A stretch of 64,000 nt of DNA from Paraburkholderia sp. HP33-1 (GTDB taxonomy: Bacteria; Pseudomonadota; Gammaproteobacteria; Burkholderiales; Burkholderiaceae), in contig NZ_JAJEJR010000002.1 in the NCBI RefSeq assembly GCF_021390595.1, positions 868,001 to 932,000 on the forward strand, in the 5' to 3' direction. Shown piece by piece: positions 18,260-27,247 of this stretch (the first letter of the stretch is position 1; each line of letters opens with the position of its first letter). The translations under genes were made by a program, and so were the position numbers. Under the pieces are notes generated by a model. The model did no database searches and was not told the origin of the DNA. It saw nothing but the letters and a program-made list of their open reading frames with translations.

Positions 18260-19311
18260 TGCGCCATTCGACCCATCCGGCGCCGGTACAGCAGTCGCTG
18301 CCGAAACGTTCCGCCGCTGCGCCGGGCGGTCTCGTCGCGAGCATCGCGAAGAGCCGCGAAACTACCTTGTTCGTCGTACTGATCCTGCTGATCGCAGGGA
18401 CCGGGATCGCGAAGCCGCAGTTCCTGAATCTGCAGAATCTGCGCGACGTGCTGCTGAACGTGTCGATCATCGGTCTGCTGACGGCCGGCATGACCGTGGT
18501 GATCGTGATGCGGCATATCGATCTGTCGGTCGGCTCGACGGTGGGTATCAGCGCGTACGCGGTGGGGAGCCTGTACGTTGTGTTCCCGCATATGCCGGTG
18601 CTCGTCGCCCTCGCCGCGGGGCTCGCGTTCGGGCTCGTCGCGGGCGGCATCAATGCGCTGCTGGTCGCGGTGGGGCGCGTGCCTTCGCTCGTGGCGACGC
18701 TCTCGACGCTGTACATCTTTCGCGGCGCCGATTACGCGTGGGTGCACGGCGGCCAGATCAACGCGACCAGTCTGCCCGACGCGTATTCGCGGCTCGCGAC
18801 CGGCACGCTGCTCGGCATCCCGACGCTCGCGCTGATCGCGCTCGTCGTGCTGGCCGGTCTGTCCGTGTATCTGAAGCAGTTTCGCGGCGGTCGCGAGCAC
18901 TACGCGATCGGCTCGAATCCGGAGGCCGCGCGGCTCGCGGGCGTGAACGTCGAGCGTCGCGTGATGTCGGGCTTTCTGCTGTCCGGGGCGATCGCGGGCT
19001 TTGCCGGCGCGTTGTGGCTCGCGCGCTTTGGCACCGTCGATGCAAGCACCGCGAAGGGCATCGAATTGCAGGTCGTCGCGGCGGCGGTGGTCGGCAGCGT
19101 CGCGATCACGGGCGGCGTCGGCACGATTCTCGGCGCGACGCTCGGCGCGCTCGTGCTCGGCGTGATCAGCATCGCGCTCGTCGTGCTGCATGTGTCGCCG
19201 TTCTGGGAGCAGGCGATCCAGGGGGCGCTGATCGTCGCCGCGATCGCCGCCGATACCTTGCTGGCCCGCTCTGTCGCCAAACGCATGATGAGGAAACGCG
19301 ATCATGGCTAA
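18256..19311 (+). CDS. sugar ABC transporter permease 1 (rhamnose)
   Basis: A 351-residue RbsC-type (BPD_transp_2) inner-membrane permease with about eight to ten hydrophobic helices. The family motif [22 protein letters not shown] follows the second helix, and the [13 protein letters not shown] cytoplasmic loop contacts the ATPase. It overlaps the ATPase gene by 4 bases at its start and the second permease by 8 bases at its end. CUT2 systems with two different permeases and a RhaS-type binding protein are typical of rhamnose importers (RhaSTPQ). Confidence 0.92.
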   Translation: MMRHSTHPAPVQQSLPKRSAAAPGGLVASIAKSRETTLFVVLILLIAGTGIAKPQFLNLQNLRDVLLNVSIIGLLTAGMTVVIVMRHIDLSVGSTVGISAYAVGSLYVVFPHMPVLVALAAGLAFGLVAGGINALLVAVGRVPSLVATLSTLYIFRGADYAWVHGGQINATSLPDAYSRLATGTLLGIPTLALIALVVLAGLSVYLKQFRGGREHYAIGSNPEAARLAGVNVERRVMSGFLLSGAIAGFAGALWLARFGTVDASTAKGIELQVVAAAVVGSVAITGGVGTILGATLGALVLGVISIALVVLHVSPFWEQAIQGALIVAAIAADTLLARSVAKRMMRKRDHG

Positions 19312-20341
19312 ACCCGATTCCGCGCTGCTCACGCGCAAACGTGAAACGCCGCTGCAATGGGAAGTGTTGCTCGTGATCGTGCTGATCGTGTCGCTCGTGT
19401 TGGGGCGCTGGTTGTCGCCGGTGTTTCTGACCGGTGCGAACCTGAGCAACGTGCTCGCCGATCTGACCGAAATCGCGTTGATGGCGTTGCCGATGACGCT
19501 GATCATCGTCGCCGCCGAGATCGATCTGTCGGTCGCGTCGGTGCTGGGTGCATCGAGCGCGTTGATGGGCGTGCTGTGGCACATGGGCTTGCCGATGCCG
19601 GTCGTGATCGTGCTGGTTCTGATCGCAGGTGCGCTGGCCGGGCTGTTGAACGGGCTCGTGATCGTCAAGCTGAATCTGCCGTCGCTCGCGGTCACGATCG
19701 GTACGCTCGCGCTGTTTCGCGGTCTCGCGTATGTGCTGCTCGGCGATCAGGCGGTCGCGGATTTTCCGGTCGAGTACACGGCGTTCGGCATGAACACGCT
19801 TGCCGCGACGTTCATTCCGTGGCCGTTCATGATCGTGATCGTCGCCGCCGTGCTGTTCACCGTGCTGCTGCAAGCCACCGCGTTCGGCCGCAGTCTCTAT
19901 GCGATCGGCGCGAATCCGACCGCCGCCGCCTTCTCCGGCATCGAGGTCGCGAAGATCCGCTTGCGCCTGTTCGTGCTGTCGGGCCTCGTCAGCGCGCTCG
20001 CGGGCATCGTCTATACGCTGCGTTTCACGAGTGCGCGCGGCGATAACGGCGAAGGCTTCGAGCTATCGGTGATCGCGGCGGTGCTGTTCGGCGGCGTCAG
20101 CATTTTCGGCGGACGCGGCTCGATGATCGGCGTGCTGTTGTCGCTGCTGATCATCGGCGTGCTGAAGAACGCGTTGACGCTCGATGACGTATCGAGCGAA
20201 ACGCTGACCATCGTGACCGGCGTGCTGCTGCTCGCGTCGGTGCTGATTCCGAACCTCGTCGCGCGCTGGCGGGCGGCGCGCGACCGGCGTTTCATCGCGA
20301 AGTCCGCGGCCGCGTCTGCTTCATCCTCATCCTCATCCTAG
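19304..20341 (+). CDS. sugar ABC transporter permease 2 (rhamnose)
   Basis: A 345-residue RbsC-type permease, the heterodimer partner of the preceding protein. The diagnostic loop is IIVAAEIDLSVASVLGASSALMG, and the ATPase-contact loop ANPTAAAFSGIEVAKIR lies near residue 205. GAGGAAA is upstream of its ATG, which lies inside the preceding gene. The C-terminus ends in Ala-Ser plus a Ser run encoded by three copies of TCATCC, a slippage-prone tract unlikely to matter for transport. Confidence 0.92.
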   Translation: MAKPDSALLTRKRETPLQWEVLLVIVLIVSLVLGRWLSPVFLTGANLSNVLADLTEIALMALPMTLIIVAAEIDLSVASVLGASSALMGVLWHMGLPMPVVIVLVLIAGALAGLLNGLVIVKLNLPSLAVTIGTLALFRGLAYVLLGDQAVADFPVEYTAFGMNTLAATFIPWPFMIVIVAAVLFTVLLQATAFGRSLYAIGANPTAAAFSGIEVAKIRLRLFVLSGLVSALAGIVYTLRFTSARGDNGEGFELSVIAAVLFGGVSIFGGRGSMIGVLLSLLIIGVLKNALTLDDVSSETLTIVTGVLLLASVLIPNLVARWRAARDRRFIAKSAAASASSSSSS

Positions 20342-20366
20342 TCCACAACAACGCTGGAGACACTTC

Positions 20367-21377
20367 ATGTTCAAACCTCTACGTCACACCGGCATGGCCG
20401 CCCTATGCGCCGCGCTGCTCGCGATCAGTTGCGGCGGCGCGTTCGCCGCGGACCTGAAAAGCGGGCTGAAAATCGCGTTCGTGCCGAAGCAGATCAACAA
20501 CCCGTATGAAGTGATCGCCGACGACGGCGGCCTCGCCGCAATCAAGGAGTTCGGCGGCGTGGGCAAGGCGGTGGGACCATCGGATGCCGGCGCGTCCTCG
20601 CAGGTGTCGTACATCAATACGCTGATCACGCAGCACCAGGACGCGATCGTGATTGCCGCGAACGATGCGAACGCGCTCGTGCCGTATCTGAAGAAAGCGA
20701 TGGGCCAGGGCATCAAGGTGGTCACGTTCGACTCCGATACCGCGCCCGAAGGCCGTCAGCTATTCGTCAATCAGGCGAACGCGGAGGGCATCGGCCGGGG
20801 CCAGGTGCAACTGGTTTCGAAGCTGATGGGCGGCGAGGGCGAGTTCGCGATCCTGTCGGCGACGCCGAACGCGACGAACCAGAACACCTGGATCAAGTGG
20901 ATGCAGGAAGAGCTGAAGAAGCCGGAGTACGCGAAGGTCAAGCTCGTCAAGATCGCGTACGGCAACGATGACGATCAGAAGTCCTTCGTCGAAACACAGG
21001 GTTTGCTGCAGGCGTATCCGAACCTGAAGGCCATCGTTGCACCGACGACGGTCGGCATCGCGGCGGCGGCGCGCTATATCTCGTCATCGTCGAGCAAGGG
21101 CAAGGTGGTGGTGACGGGTCTCGGCACGCCGAACCAGATGCGCGCGTTCGTGAAGAACGGCACCGTGCAGGCGTTCCAGTTGTGGGATCCGAACCAGCTC
21201 GGCTATCTGGCCGCGTACGCGGCGGCGTCGCTCGCGTCGGGCAAGATTACGGGTAAGGAAGGTGAAACGTTCGACGCCGGCAAGCTCGGCAAGCGCACGA
21301 TCGGCGCGCAAGGCGAAATCATTCTCGGACCGCCGACGACGTTCGATGCGAGCAATATCGACAAGTACAACTTCTGA
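20367..21377 (+). CDS. periplasmic rhamnose-binding protein of the ABC importer
   Basis: A 336-residue periplasmic-binding-protein type I domain with a signal peptide (residues 1-27, CGGAFAAD at the cleavage site). Family features are KIAFVPKQINNPYE, PSDAGASSQVSYINTLITQHQDAIVIAANDANAL, VVTFDSDTAPEGR and the C-terminal GPPTTFDASNIDKYNF. It is close in pattern to RhaS of rhizobial rhamnose importers. GGAG is 9 nt upstream. It is the last gene of the operon and converges on nasS 32 bases away. Confidence 0.9.
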   Translation: MFKPLRHTGMAALCAALLAISCGGAFAADLKSGLKIAFVPKQINNPYEVIADDGGLAAIKEFGGVGKAVGPSDAGASSQVSYINTLITQHQDAIVIAANDANALVPYLKKAMGQGIKVVTFDSDTAPEGRQLFVNQANAEGIGRGQVQLVSKLMGGEGEFAILSATPNATNQNTWIKWMQEELKKPEYAKVKLVKIAYGNDDDQKSFVETQGLLQAYPNLKAIVAPTTVGIAAAARYISSSSSKGKVVVTGLGTPNQMRAFVKNGTVQAFQLWDPNQLGYLAAYAAASLASGKITGKEGETFDAGKLGKRTIGAQGEIILGPPTTFDASNIDKYNF

Positions 21378-21409
21378 GCATTGTCTTGAGCTTTCGCGTG
21401 CGGTCCGCT

Positions 21410-22561
21410 TTAACGGCGGATCGCAAAACGCCGAGCATAGGCGGCGGATGGCGAGCCGCTTCCCCACACCTCGCCATCGATCAATTCCCGCGTCACGTCC
21501 TCGCCCGGTACCGCCACGTTCACGCGTGCGGCGGCCTCGCGATATAGCTGCGTCTGGTTGATGCGCGCGGCGATCGCTTCGTAATCGTTGCGTGCATCGA
21601 TCATCCCCCAGCGCTCGAACTGCGTGAGGAACCACGCGCCTTCGAATGGATGCGGATAGTTGACCGCGCCGTCGTCGAAGAAACGCATCGGCAGGCGGCG
21701 TGCGTTCGCCGGGTCGATGCGGTCGCCCAACCGCGCCGCGATCAGCGTCTCTTCGATACCGATGTATTCGGGCCGCGCGAGCCAGCGCGCGATCTCGTCG
21801 CGATGCCCGGCACCGTCGAGCCAGCGGCACGCTTCGAGCACGGTCTGCACGAGCGCGCGCGTCGTGTGCGGATGCGCGTCGACGAAATCGCGGCGGCAGG
21901 CGAGCACTTTCTCGGGATGCTCGGGCCATACCTCGCTCGAATACGCGATCGTTCTGCCGACGCCGTGTGCTTCGGCCATCGCATTCCACGGCTCGCCGAC
22001 GCATAGACCATCGAGCCGGTCGTCGGCGAGCGCGGCGACCATCTGCGGCGGCGGGATCGCGACGCTGTCGATGTCGCGCAACGGATCGACGCCTTGCGCC
22101 GCGAGCCAGTAGTACAGCCACATGGCATGGGTGCCCGTCGGGAAGGTCTGCGCGAACACCGGCTTGCGGCCGAGCGCCGCGAGCGCGTCGGCTAAGGTGC
22201 CGTGTTTCTGGAGCAAATCGGCGAGACGATTCGACAGCGTGATCGCCTGGCCGTTGCGGTTCAGCACCATCAGCACGGCCATGTCGGTGCGCGGGCCGGC
22301 GAGGCCGAGCTGCACGCCATATACGAGGCCGTAAAGCGTGTGCGCGGCGTCGAGATCGCCCGATAGCAGCTTGTCGCGCACGGCCGCCCACGACGGCTGG
22401 CGGCACAGTTCGAGCGTGAGTCCGTGCGCGTGGCCGAACTCGAGCAGCTTCGCGGCGATGAGCGGCGCCGCGTCGGACAACGCGACGAAGCCGAGCCGCA
22501 GATGGGTCTTTTCAGGCGGCTCCGCAAAGGCCGCCGCGGTGACGGAAGTGGCTGGATTCAT
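21410..22561 (-). CDS. nasS: nitrate/nitrite-sensing protein NasS
   Basis: A 383-residue NrtA/CmpA-fold binding protein without a signal peptide, which is how cytoplasmic NasS differs from the transport proteins. HLRLGFVALSDAAPLIAAK, TAYPE-like GLVYG, TFPTGTHAMWLYYWLAAQG and GLCVGEPWNAMA are the expected ligand-pocket segments. In the known NasS-NasT system NasS holds NasT inactive until nitrate or nitrite binds. It lies 7 bases after nasT on the minus strand. No nitrate or nitrite reductase gene is present in the window. Confidence 0.9.
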   Translation of the reverse strand: MNPATSVTAAAFAEPPEKTHLRLGFVALSDAAPLIAAKLLEFGHAHGLTLELCRQPSWAAVRDKLLSGDLDAAHTLYGLVYGVQLGLAGPRTDMAVLMVLNRNGQAITLSNRLADLLQKHGTLADALAALGRKPVFAQTFPTGTHAMWLYYWLAAQGVDPLRDIDSVAIPPPQMVAALADDRLDGLCVGEPWNAMAEAHGVGRTIAYSSEVWPEHPEKVLACRRDFVDAHPHTTRALVQTVLEACRWLDGAGHRDEIARWLARPEYIGIEETLIAARLGDRIDPANARRLPMRFFDDGAVNYPHPFEGAWFLTQFERWGMIDARNDYEAIAARINQTQLYREAAARVNVAVPGEDVTRELIDGEVWGSGSPSAAYARRFAIRR

Positions 22562-22568
22562 GAGCGCA

Positions 22569-23144
22569 TCACTTGAGCGAGCCGGCCGACGCGACGACCT
22601 CGCGCGCGACCTCGGCGAGTTTGACGCCCTGGTTCATCGCGCGTTTGCGCAGACTTGCGTAGGCGGCCGGTTCGGAGAGTTTCTGCTGATCCATCAGCAG
22701 GCGTTTCGCGCGATCGATCAGCTTGCGCTCGGCCAGTTCGTTCTCGGCCTGCGCGAGCCGCTCGCGCAATTGCGACTCCTGCGCGAAACGCGCGAGCGCG
22801 ACTTCGAGGATCGGCGCGAGCCGTTCGGTCGCGAGACCTTCGACCAGATACGCGGTGACGCCCGCGTTCACCGCCTCGCGGATCAGTTGCTGGTTCGCGT
22901 CATGGCTGAACATCAGCACGGGGCGCGGCGCGGTCGCGTGCATCACGGCGAGCTGTTCGAGCGTATCGCGTGACGGCGACTCCGTATCGATGATGATGAC
23001 GTCGGGCCGCTCGTCCTGCACCGCGCGATGCAGCGCCTGCGGCGTCGCGGTGCCGGCGAGCATTTCGCAGCCGAGGCAGGCGAGCGCATCGCGCAGATCG
23101 CCGATGGGTTTGTCTGTGTCGGTGACAAGGAGAACACGCAGCAT
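22569..23144 (-). CDS. nasT: ANTAR-domain antiterminator NasT
   Basis: A 191-residue regulator: an N-terminal receiver-like domain (LLVTDTDKPIGDLRDALA, pseudo-phosphoacceptor Asp53 in VIIIDTE), a coiled linker (LRERLAQAENELAERKLIDRAKRLL), and a C-terminal ANTAR helical domain (about residues 130-190, SEPAAYASLRKRAMNQGVKLAEVAREVV). NasT binds paired hairpins in nitrate-assimilation leaders and prevents termination. It is transcribed with nasS. Targets are probably elsewhere in the genome. Confidence 0.92.
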   Translation of the reverse strand: MLRVLLVTDTDKPIGDLRDALACLGCEMLAGTATPQALHRAVQDERPDVIIIDTESPSRDTLEQLAVMHATAPRPVLMFSHDANQQLIREAVNAGVTAYLVEGLATERLAPILEVALARFAQESQLRERLAQAENELAERKLIDRAKRLLMDQQKLSEPAAYASLRKRAMNQGVKLAEVAREVVASAGSLK

Positions 23145-23385
23145 GGAGTCGGTGGGAGGGACAACTGACTACCGATTAAGCAATAAATGTGCCAGTTGCC
23201 GTGCTGCGGGACTTGCCGGGGAGGGCATGTGGGTTGGCGCCCGCGAATGGGGCGGGCCGCTAGGGAATTTCGTGGGCGCTGTCTGCGAATCGCCCGGGAG
23301 CGGGGCGACGCGGCCACGCCAGTCGCGTTGCACCGGCGCGGGGCATGCGAGACCTCGCACGCCCGATGCACCGAAGCGGCGCATC

Positions 23386-23664
23386 TTACCGCCGCCGCGC
23401 CCCCTGCGACGCCGGCCGTGGCCCACCGCCACCGCTCGAGCGCTCGTCCTTGTGACGGAAATTGATCCGCCCCTTGGTCAGGTCGTAGACCGACAATTCG
23501 AGCGTCACGCGATCGCCCGCGAGAATACGGATGTGGTTCTTGCGCATGCGTCCGGACGCATAAGCGCCGACCACGACGCCGTTGTCCAGCGTCACGCGGT
23601 AGCGGCTGTCCGGAAGTACTTCGTCGACGATACCGTCAAGTTCAAGCAGTTCTTCTTTCGCCAT
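23386..23664 (-). CDS. infA: translation initiation factor IF-1 (additional copy)
   Basis: A single S1/OB-fold protein: [67 protein letters not shown] is the complete IF-1 core, including the RMRKNHIRI motif that contacts the A site. At 92 residues it is longer than standard IF-1 (72) because of a Gly/Pro/Arg tail after residue 72 (SSGGGGPRP...). A lone infA outside the ribosomal protein operon is common in Burkholderia and suggests a conditional copy. AGGAG precedes the ATG. Confidence 0.92.
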   Translation of the reverse strand: MAKEELLELDGIVDEVLPDSRYRVTLDNGVVVGAYASGRMRKNHIRILAGDRVTLELSVYDLTKGRINFRHKDERSSGGGGPRPASQGARRR

Positions 23665-23799
23665 GCATCACTCCTGGTCGATGGGATAAAGGGGAAGCCG
23701 GCCGCGCGCATTGCAAGCGGCGCGACTGCGGATTCATTGGAAAAGCAGCGGCGCCCGAAAGCACGCTGCGCGACGTGAGTGACGCGCCGATGACGCCGC

Positions 23800-24081
23800 T
23801 CAAAGATCGGCGACCGACTGGCCACTCACCTGGCCGTCGATCAAGCGTTCCGCATGCGCCATGCACGCGATGCGCGCCTTGCCCATGCCGTCGAACGGAA
23901 ACAGATACTGCAGGCGGAACACCCGGCCGTCGGCCGCGGGATTGGCGCCGACGCGGCAGATGCGCACCGACGCGTCGTAGCCGGCGCCCGGATCGCGGCC
24001 CGCCGGAGCGCCCGCCGGGCGGCGCGGATAAACGAGCGGGTGAATTTCGTAACCCTTGTAGGTCTTGACTGCTGAATTCAT
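23800..24081 (-). CDS. small conserved hypothetical protein (YKGYE family)
   Basis: A 93-residue protein beginning MNSAVKTYKGYEIHPLVYPR, with a central RVGANPAADGRVFRLQYLFPFDG and an end like a helical MAHAERLIDGQ. The YKGYE start matches the protein at 4398-4613. The ATG at 24081 has AGGACACG upstream; the frame continues to 24318 without a better start. Function unknown. Confidence 0.75.
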   Translation of the reverse strand: MNSAVKTYKGYEIHPLVYPRRPAGAPAGRDPGAGYDASVRICRVGANPAADGRVFRLQYLFPFDGMGKARIACMAHAERLIDGQVSGQSVADL

Positions 24082-24651
24082 GAACAACGTGTCCTGTATT
24101 GCGTGGTCCGCGAGGCGCACTGGTGGCGCTGCTTCCGGCAGCGCCTCTCTGACGCGTCGCGACGCGAACCGGCGGCGCAGCACCGATGGGCGCGCCGCGA
24201 TAAAAATGGTTTGCACAGGCCTGCTAGACCCGGCGGACTCAATGACAATGGCTCGAGCGGTCGCGCGAATTCGACCGGAAAAACGCTGAAGCGACGCTAA
24301 TTGACGCGCCGGACGCATGATGCTGAACCGCTCGGTGTACTTCTCGCGACGGCGAATGCAGGTGGCGCATTGCCGGAATGACGGGATCGCCGACGAGCGG
24401 CGGTCGAACAGTCGGGGGTGGTGCGGAGATGCCGGTTTGAGACTGCCTGGTGCTGCCAGTGCTATATGGGTGCGTGGTGCAACTATTCCAATATGATGCC
24501 TGAAAAGGGGGTGATTGGATAGTGAAAACTTCGGCGCGCGGCCAGAACGCCCGGCTGGCGGGGCTTCGCGAGCGGTTGGCGATAGCGTGTCAGAGCTGTG
24601 GCGGGCGTGAGACGCGCGAGTGGCGAGCGCAAGGTTCGCTGTCTGAACGCG
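24082..24651. other. intergenic, no gene recognised
   Basis: 570 bases between two small minus-strand genes. A plus-strand GTG frame from 24522 has an AAGGGGG upstream and encodes a CXXC, but it runs antisense into the following gene and its product looks non-natural. No RNA gene or repeat was recognised. Confidence 0.4.
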
Positions 24652-24870
24652 TCAGCGCGACGTCTCAGCGAGGCGCTTGTGCAATTCACGCGTGGCCGCG
24701 AGCGGCAGGCGCGCATCATCCCAGCCGGCCAGCCATTCGAGTTCCTTCGCCGTGAAGACCTGACCGAAGTTGCGCAGTGCGTATTGCAGCGAATCGATGA
24801 TGTGGTTGCGGATGATCTCCGGCGTGCGCTTGTCGTCGAGCACGGCGCGAAACGCTTCGAGTGTGGCCAT
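24652..24870 (-). CDS. small hypothetical protein
   Basis: A 72-residue helical protein starting MATLEAFRAVLDDKRTPEII and containing LQYALRNFGQVFTAKELEWLAGW. Cytoplasmic, no motif recognised. The ATG at 24870 has CGGAG 8 nt upstream; an upstream ATG at 24906 is less likely. The codon pattern is that of a real gene. Confidence 0.7.
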   Translation of the reverse strand: MATLEAFRAVLDDKRTPEIIRNHIIDSLQYALRNFGQVFTAKELEWLAGWDDARLPLAATRELHKRLAETSR

Positions 24871-25104
24871 CGGTTTGCTCCGTTCGGTGGGTTTCGGTTG
24901 GATCAACGTTTATCGCATGAAAAAAATGCGCTCGCGAGACGGACAAAATTGCTGTGCGGTGTTGACTCGCGAGGCCCGGCGCCTGGCCGCTACAATGGCG
25001 AGTCCTGAATGCGGGCGGCGCGCGCGACGGGGGCCGCTGCGGGCATCTCACACCGTCGTTGCCCGATACCGCGCGTCGCCTCCTTCGAACCTCGCGTCTT
25101 TCCC

Positions 25105-25749
25105 ATGCGAAACCCGAACGTGTCTCCTGTCAAAGACCTGCTGCTCAAGCGCTACGCGCCGATCGCCGACGGCATCGCCGCGCTGCTCTATCCCTGTGCC
25201 GAAGTGGTGATTCACGATCTGCGCGATCAGACCATCGCGTATCTGGTGAACAATCTGTCGCGGCTCGAGGTGGGCGCTCCGTCGGTGCTCGACGACGCGC
25301 ACTTCGCGGCGCGCGGCCAGACCATCGGTCCCTACGAGAAACTGAACTGGGACGGCCGCCGCATGCGCTGCGTGAGCAACATCCTGTTCGACGACGACGG
25401 CAAGCCCGCGGGCATCCTGTGCGTGAACTTCAACATCGCAGTGTTCGAGGACGTGCGCTCGACGCTCGATCTGTTCATCAAGGGCGGCACGATGACTGAC
25501 GCGCCCGCCGACGATCTGTTCCGCGACGACTGGCAGGACCGCATCAATACGTATCTGCACACGTGGTTGCGGGACCGGCAGATCGGCATCAATGCGCTGA
25601 CGCGCGAGCACAAGCGTGAAATCGTCGAGGCGCTGCACGCGCAGGGCGCGTTTCGCGGCCGCAGCTCGGCGAACTACGTGGCCGCGGTGCTGACGATGGG
25701 CCGCGCGACCGTCTACAAGATTCTGAAGCAGATGAAGGAGGGCGGCTGA
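25105..25749 (+). CDS. YheO/DauR-type transcriptional regulator (PAS-like + HTH)
   Basis: A 214-residue protein with an N-terminal YheO-type PAS-like domain (LLKRYAPIADGIAALLYPCAEVVIHDLRDQTIAYLVNN; YEKLNWDGRRMRCVSNILFDDDGKPAGILCVNFNI) and a C-terminal DauR-like HTH (IVEALHAQGAFRGRSSANYVAAVLTMGRATVYKILKQMK). Members regulate amino-acid or D-amino-acid metabolism. The ATG at 25105 was chosen since conserved sequence begins there; the ribosome site is weak. The effector is unknown, and no obvious target operon is adjacent. Confidence 0.85.
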   Translation: MRNPNVSPVKDLLLKRYAPIADGIAALLYPCAEVVIHDLRDQTIAYLVNNLSRLEVGAPSVLDDAHFAARGQTIGPYEKLNWDGRRMRCVSNILFDDDGKPAGILCVNFNIAVFEDVRSTLDLFIKGGTMTDAPADDLFRDDWQDRINTYLHTWLRDRQIGINALTREHKREIVEALHAQGAFRGRSSANYVAAVLTMGRATVYKILKQMKEGG

Positions 25750-25803
25750 AGGTGCCGCGCTTGCAAATACGTCGATCGAACCCAAAATACAAGGACATGC
25801 ACC

Positions 25804-26001
25804 GTGCGTTACCGGCACTACAAAGGCGGCATTTACGAACTGGTCTGCGAGGCCACGCTTGAATCGGATCCGACGGTCACGATGATCGTCTACAAGGCGG
25901 CCAACGGTACGATCTGGACCCGGCCGGCGACGGTATTTTTCGAGCTGGTCGAACTGGAAGGCGTCAAGGTGCCGCGGTTTGCGCCGCTTGATATCGCTTG
26001 A
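25804..26001 (+). CDS. DUF1653 protein
   Basis: A 65-residue protein with the DUF1653 pattern: RYRHYKGGIYELVCEATLESDPTVTMIVYKAANGTIWTRP and an FFELV end, a small SH3-like beta fold of unknown role. GTG at 25804 is preceded by AAGGACATG. It lies 54 bases after the regulator gene. Confidence 0.85.
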   Translation: MRYRHYKGGIYELVCEATLESDPTVTMIVYKAANGTIWTRPATVFFELVELEGVKVPRFAPLDIA

Positions 26002-26090
26002 TACGTCCGCTTGATACGTCCATTAACGAGGCAGATGCGTCCCACTCGGACTAACGCACGCTGCCGCAACGACAGGAACAGGAAAACCGA

Positions 26091-26285
26091 ATGCGTCTTT
26101 TGCTTGCCATCATTCTGCCGTGGTTTCAGTTTTTCACGATCGGGCGTCCGTTCGCGGGCATCATCTGCCTGATTCTGCAGCTTACGGTGATCGGTTGGGT
26201 GCCGGCCGCGATCTGGTCGGTGTATGCGTTGAGCCAGTACAACACGGACAAGAAAATCGCCCGCGCCATGAACAATGGGCGGTAA
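26091..26285 (+). CDS. YqaE/Pmp3-like small membrane protein
   Basis: A 64-residue protein with two hydrophobic helices (LLLAIILPWFQFFTIG and GIICLILQLTVIGWVPAAIWSVYAL) and a short basic tail, in the layout of the Pmp3/YqaE proteolipid family associated with salt and membrane stress. AGGAAAA lies upstream of the ATG. It converges with the ferredoxin gene. Confidence 0.8.
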   Translation: MRLLLAIILPWFQFFTIGRPFAGIICLILQLTVIGWVPAAIWSVYALSQYNTDKKIARAMNNGR

Positions 26286-26343
26286 GACGCTGCATCTGAA
26301 GCCGTCGGCGAGCGGGGGCCTCACGCTCGCGCTTCGATCCCAC

Positions 26344-26652
26344 TCAACGCGCCGGTAGCAAGACCGCATCCGGCACTTCGATCACCACGTCGGTTTCGGC
26401 GATCGCCACGCACGGCAGGATATAGCCCTCGGCCTTTTCCTCGCGGCTTACGCCCGGCCATTCGATCGAGTAGCGCACTTGCCCGGACTTCATCCGGCAC
26501 AAGCACGTCCTGCACGTGCCGTTGCGGCACGAACGCGGCAAACGCAGATTCGCAAAACCGGCGGCTTCGAGAATCGTCAGCGAATCGGGTGCTTCGAAGC
26601 TCTGGCCGAGCGGCTCGACGCGAATCACAGGCGGGCGGGTGGGGGCGGACAT
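26344..26652 (-). CDS. 2Fe-2S ferredoxin
   Basis: A 102-residue plant-type [2Fe-2S] ferredoxin. The cluster ligands are Cys42, Cys47 and Cys50 in SCRNGTCRTC and Cys81 in ILPCVA; the N-terminal beta-grasp reads VIRVEPLGQSFEAPDSLTILEAA. It would carry electrons to an unidentified oxidoreductase. The ATG at 26652 starts the conserved part; the frame extends to 26724 without a ribosome site. It shares an upstream region with the divergent DUF1488 gene. Confidence 0.88.
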   Translation of the reverse strand: MSAPTRPPVIRVEPLGQSFEAPDSLTILEAAGFANLRLPRSCRNGTCRTCLCRMKSGQVRYSIEWPGVSREEKAEGYILPCVAIAETDVVIEVPDAVLLPAR

Positions 26653-26956
26653 CGTACGGATCAGTGGCTGGGTGCGCGACACTTTACACGGGATCGGACG
26701 CCGCTTTATGCCGCGTCGCAACATGCGCCTTCAGTCGCACATTCAAGAAAAAAACGGGGAAATCTTGCACCTGGCGTTAACTCGTCTAAAGTGAATCAAT
26801 TCACCTCCGCGTGGCGCGAATTGACGATCCCGCGTCGAGGTGAGGGCCCGCGTCGACTGCATGGGACAAGGAGGAAAGAGCGGCGACGCGACAGCAAGCA
26901 ACCCGCGCGCGCATTACCCTGAGCGCATCGTGCGCGCACTCTTCCAGGTGACTCCC
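26653..26956. promoter_or_regulatory. divergent upstream region with an interrupted palindrome
   Basis: 304 bases between the ferredoxin and DUF1488 genes. GTGAAT-CA-ATTCAC at 26791-26804 is a compact inverted repeat of operator size, the only such structure here. No gene was seen. Which promoter it serves is unknown. Confidence 0.35.
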
Positions 26957-27247
26957 ATGCAGATCCTATTTCCGAACGAAGCCCCTGAATATTCAGGTCG
27001 CGAACTTACTCTGGCGTTTCCGGCAATGGTCGATGGGCAGAGGGTGGAGTGCATGATCACCGCGGAAGCGCTCGAAGATCACTTTGGCGCCGCATCGCCC
27101 CGTCTGGAAGACATGATCGTCGCGTTCGACGCGCACCGGCCCCGCATCGAGGCCGCCACGCGCCGGCTCTTGTCGGAAACGCGCGCACAGTGTCTCGTGC
27201 TCAGAAGCGGTTACGTACGTTTTTATGAGGCGAACTGGCGTACCTGA
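26957..27247 (+). CDS. DUF1488 protein
   Basis: A 96-residue protein of the DUF1488 family: PEYSGRELTLAFPAMVDGQRVECMITAEALEDHFGA, then a helical C-terminal half (DAHRPRIEAATRRLLSE). Function unknown. AGGTGA lies upstream of the ATG at 26957. A paralogue at 47409-47684 shares the same core and sits inside the FNR-box region; this copy has no such box upstream. Confidence 0.85.
   Translation: MQILFPNEAPEYSGRELTLAFPAMVDGQRVECMITAEALEDHFGAASPRLEDMIVAFDAHRPRIEAATRRLLSETRAQCLVLRSGYVRFYEANWRT

Noticed and set aside
17482..19695. 737-codon open frame on the minus strand across the rhamnose ABC genes
   Set aside because: It is antisense to three recognised, overlapping transporter genes, is Arg/His-rich, and is an artefact of high GC content with few stop codons.
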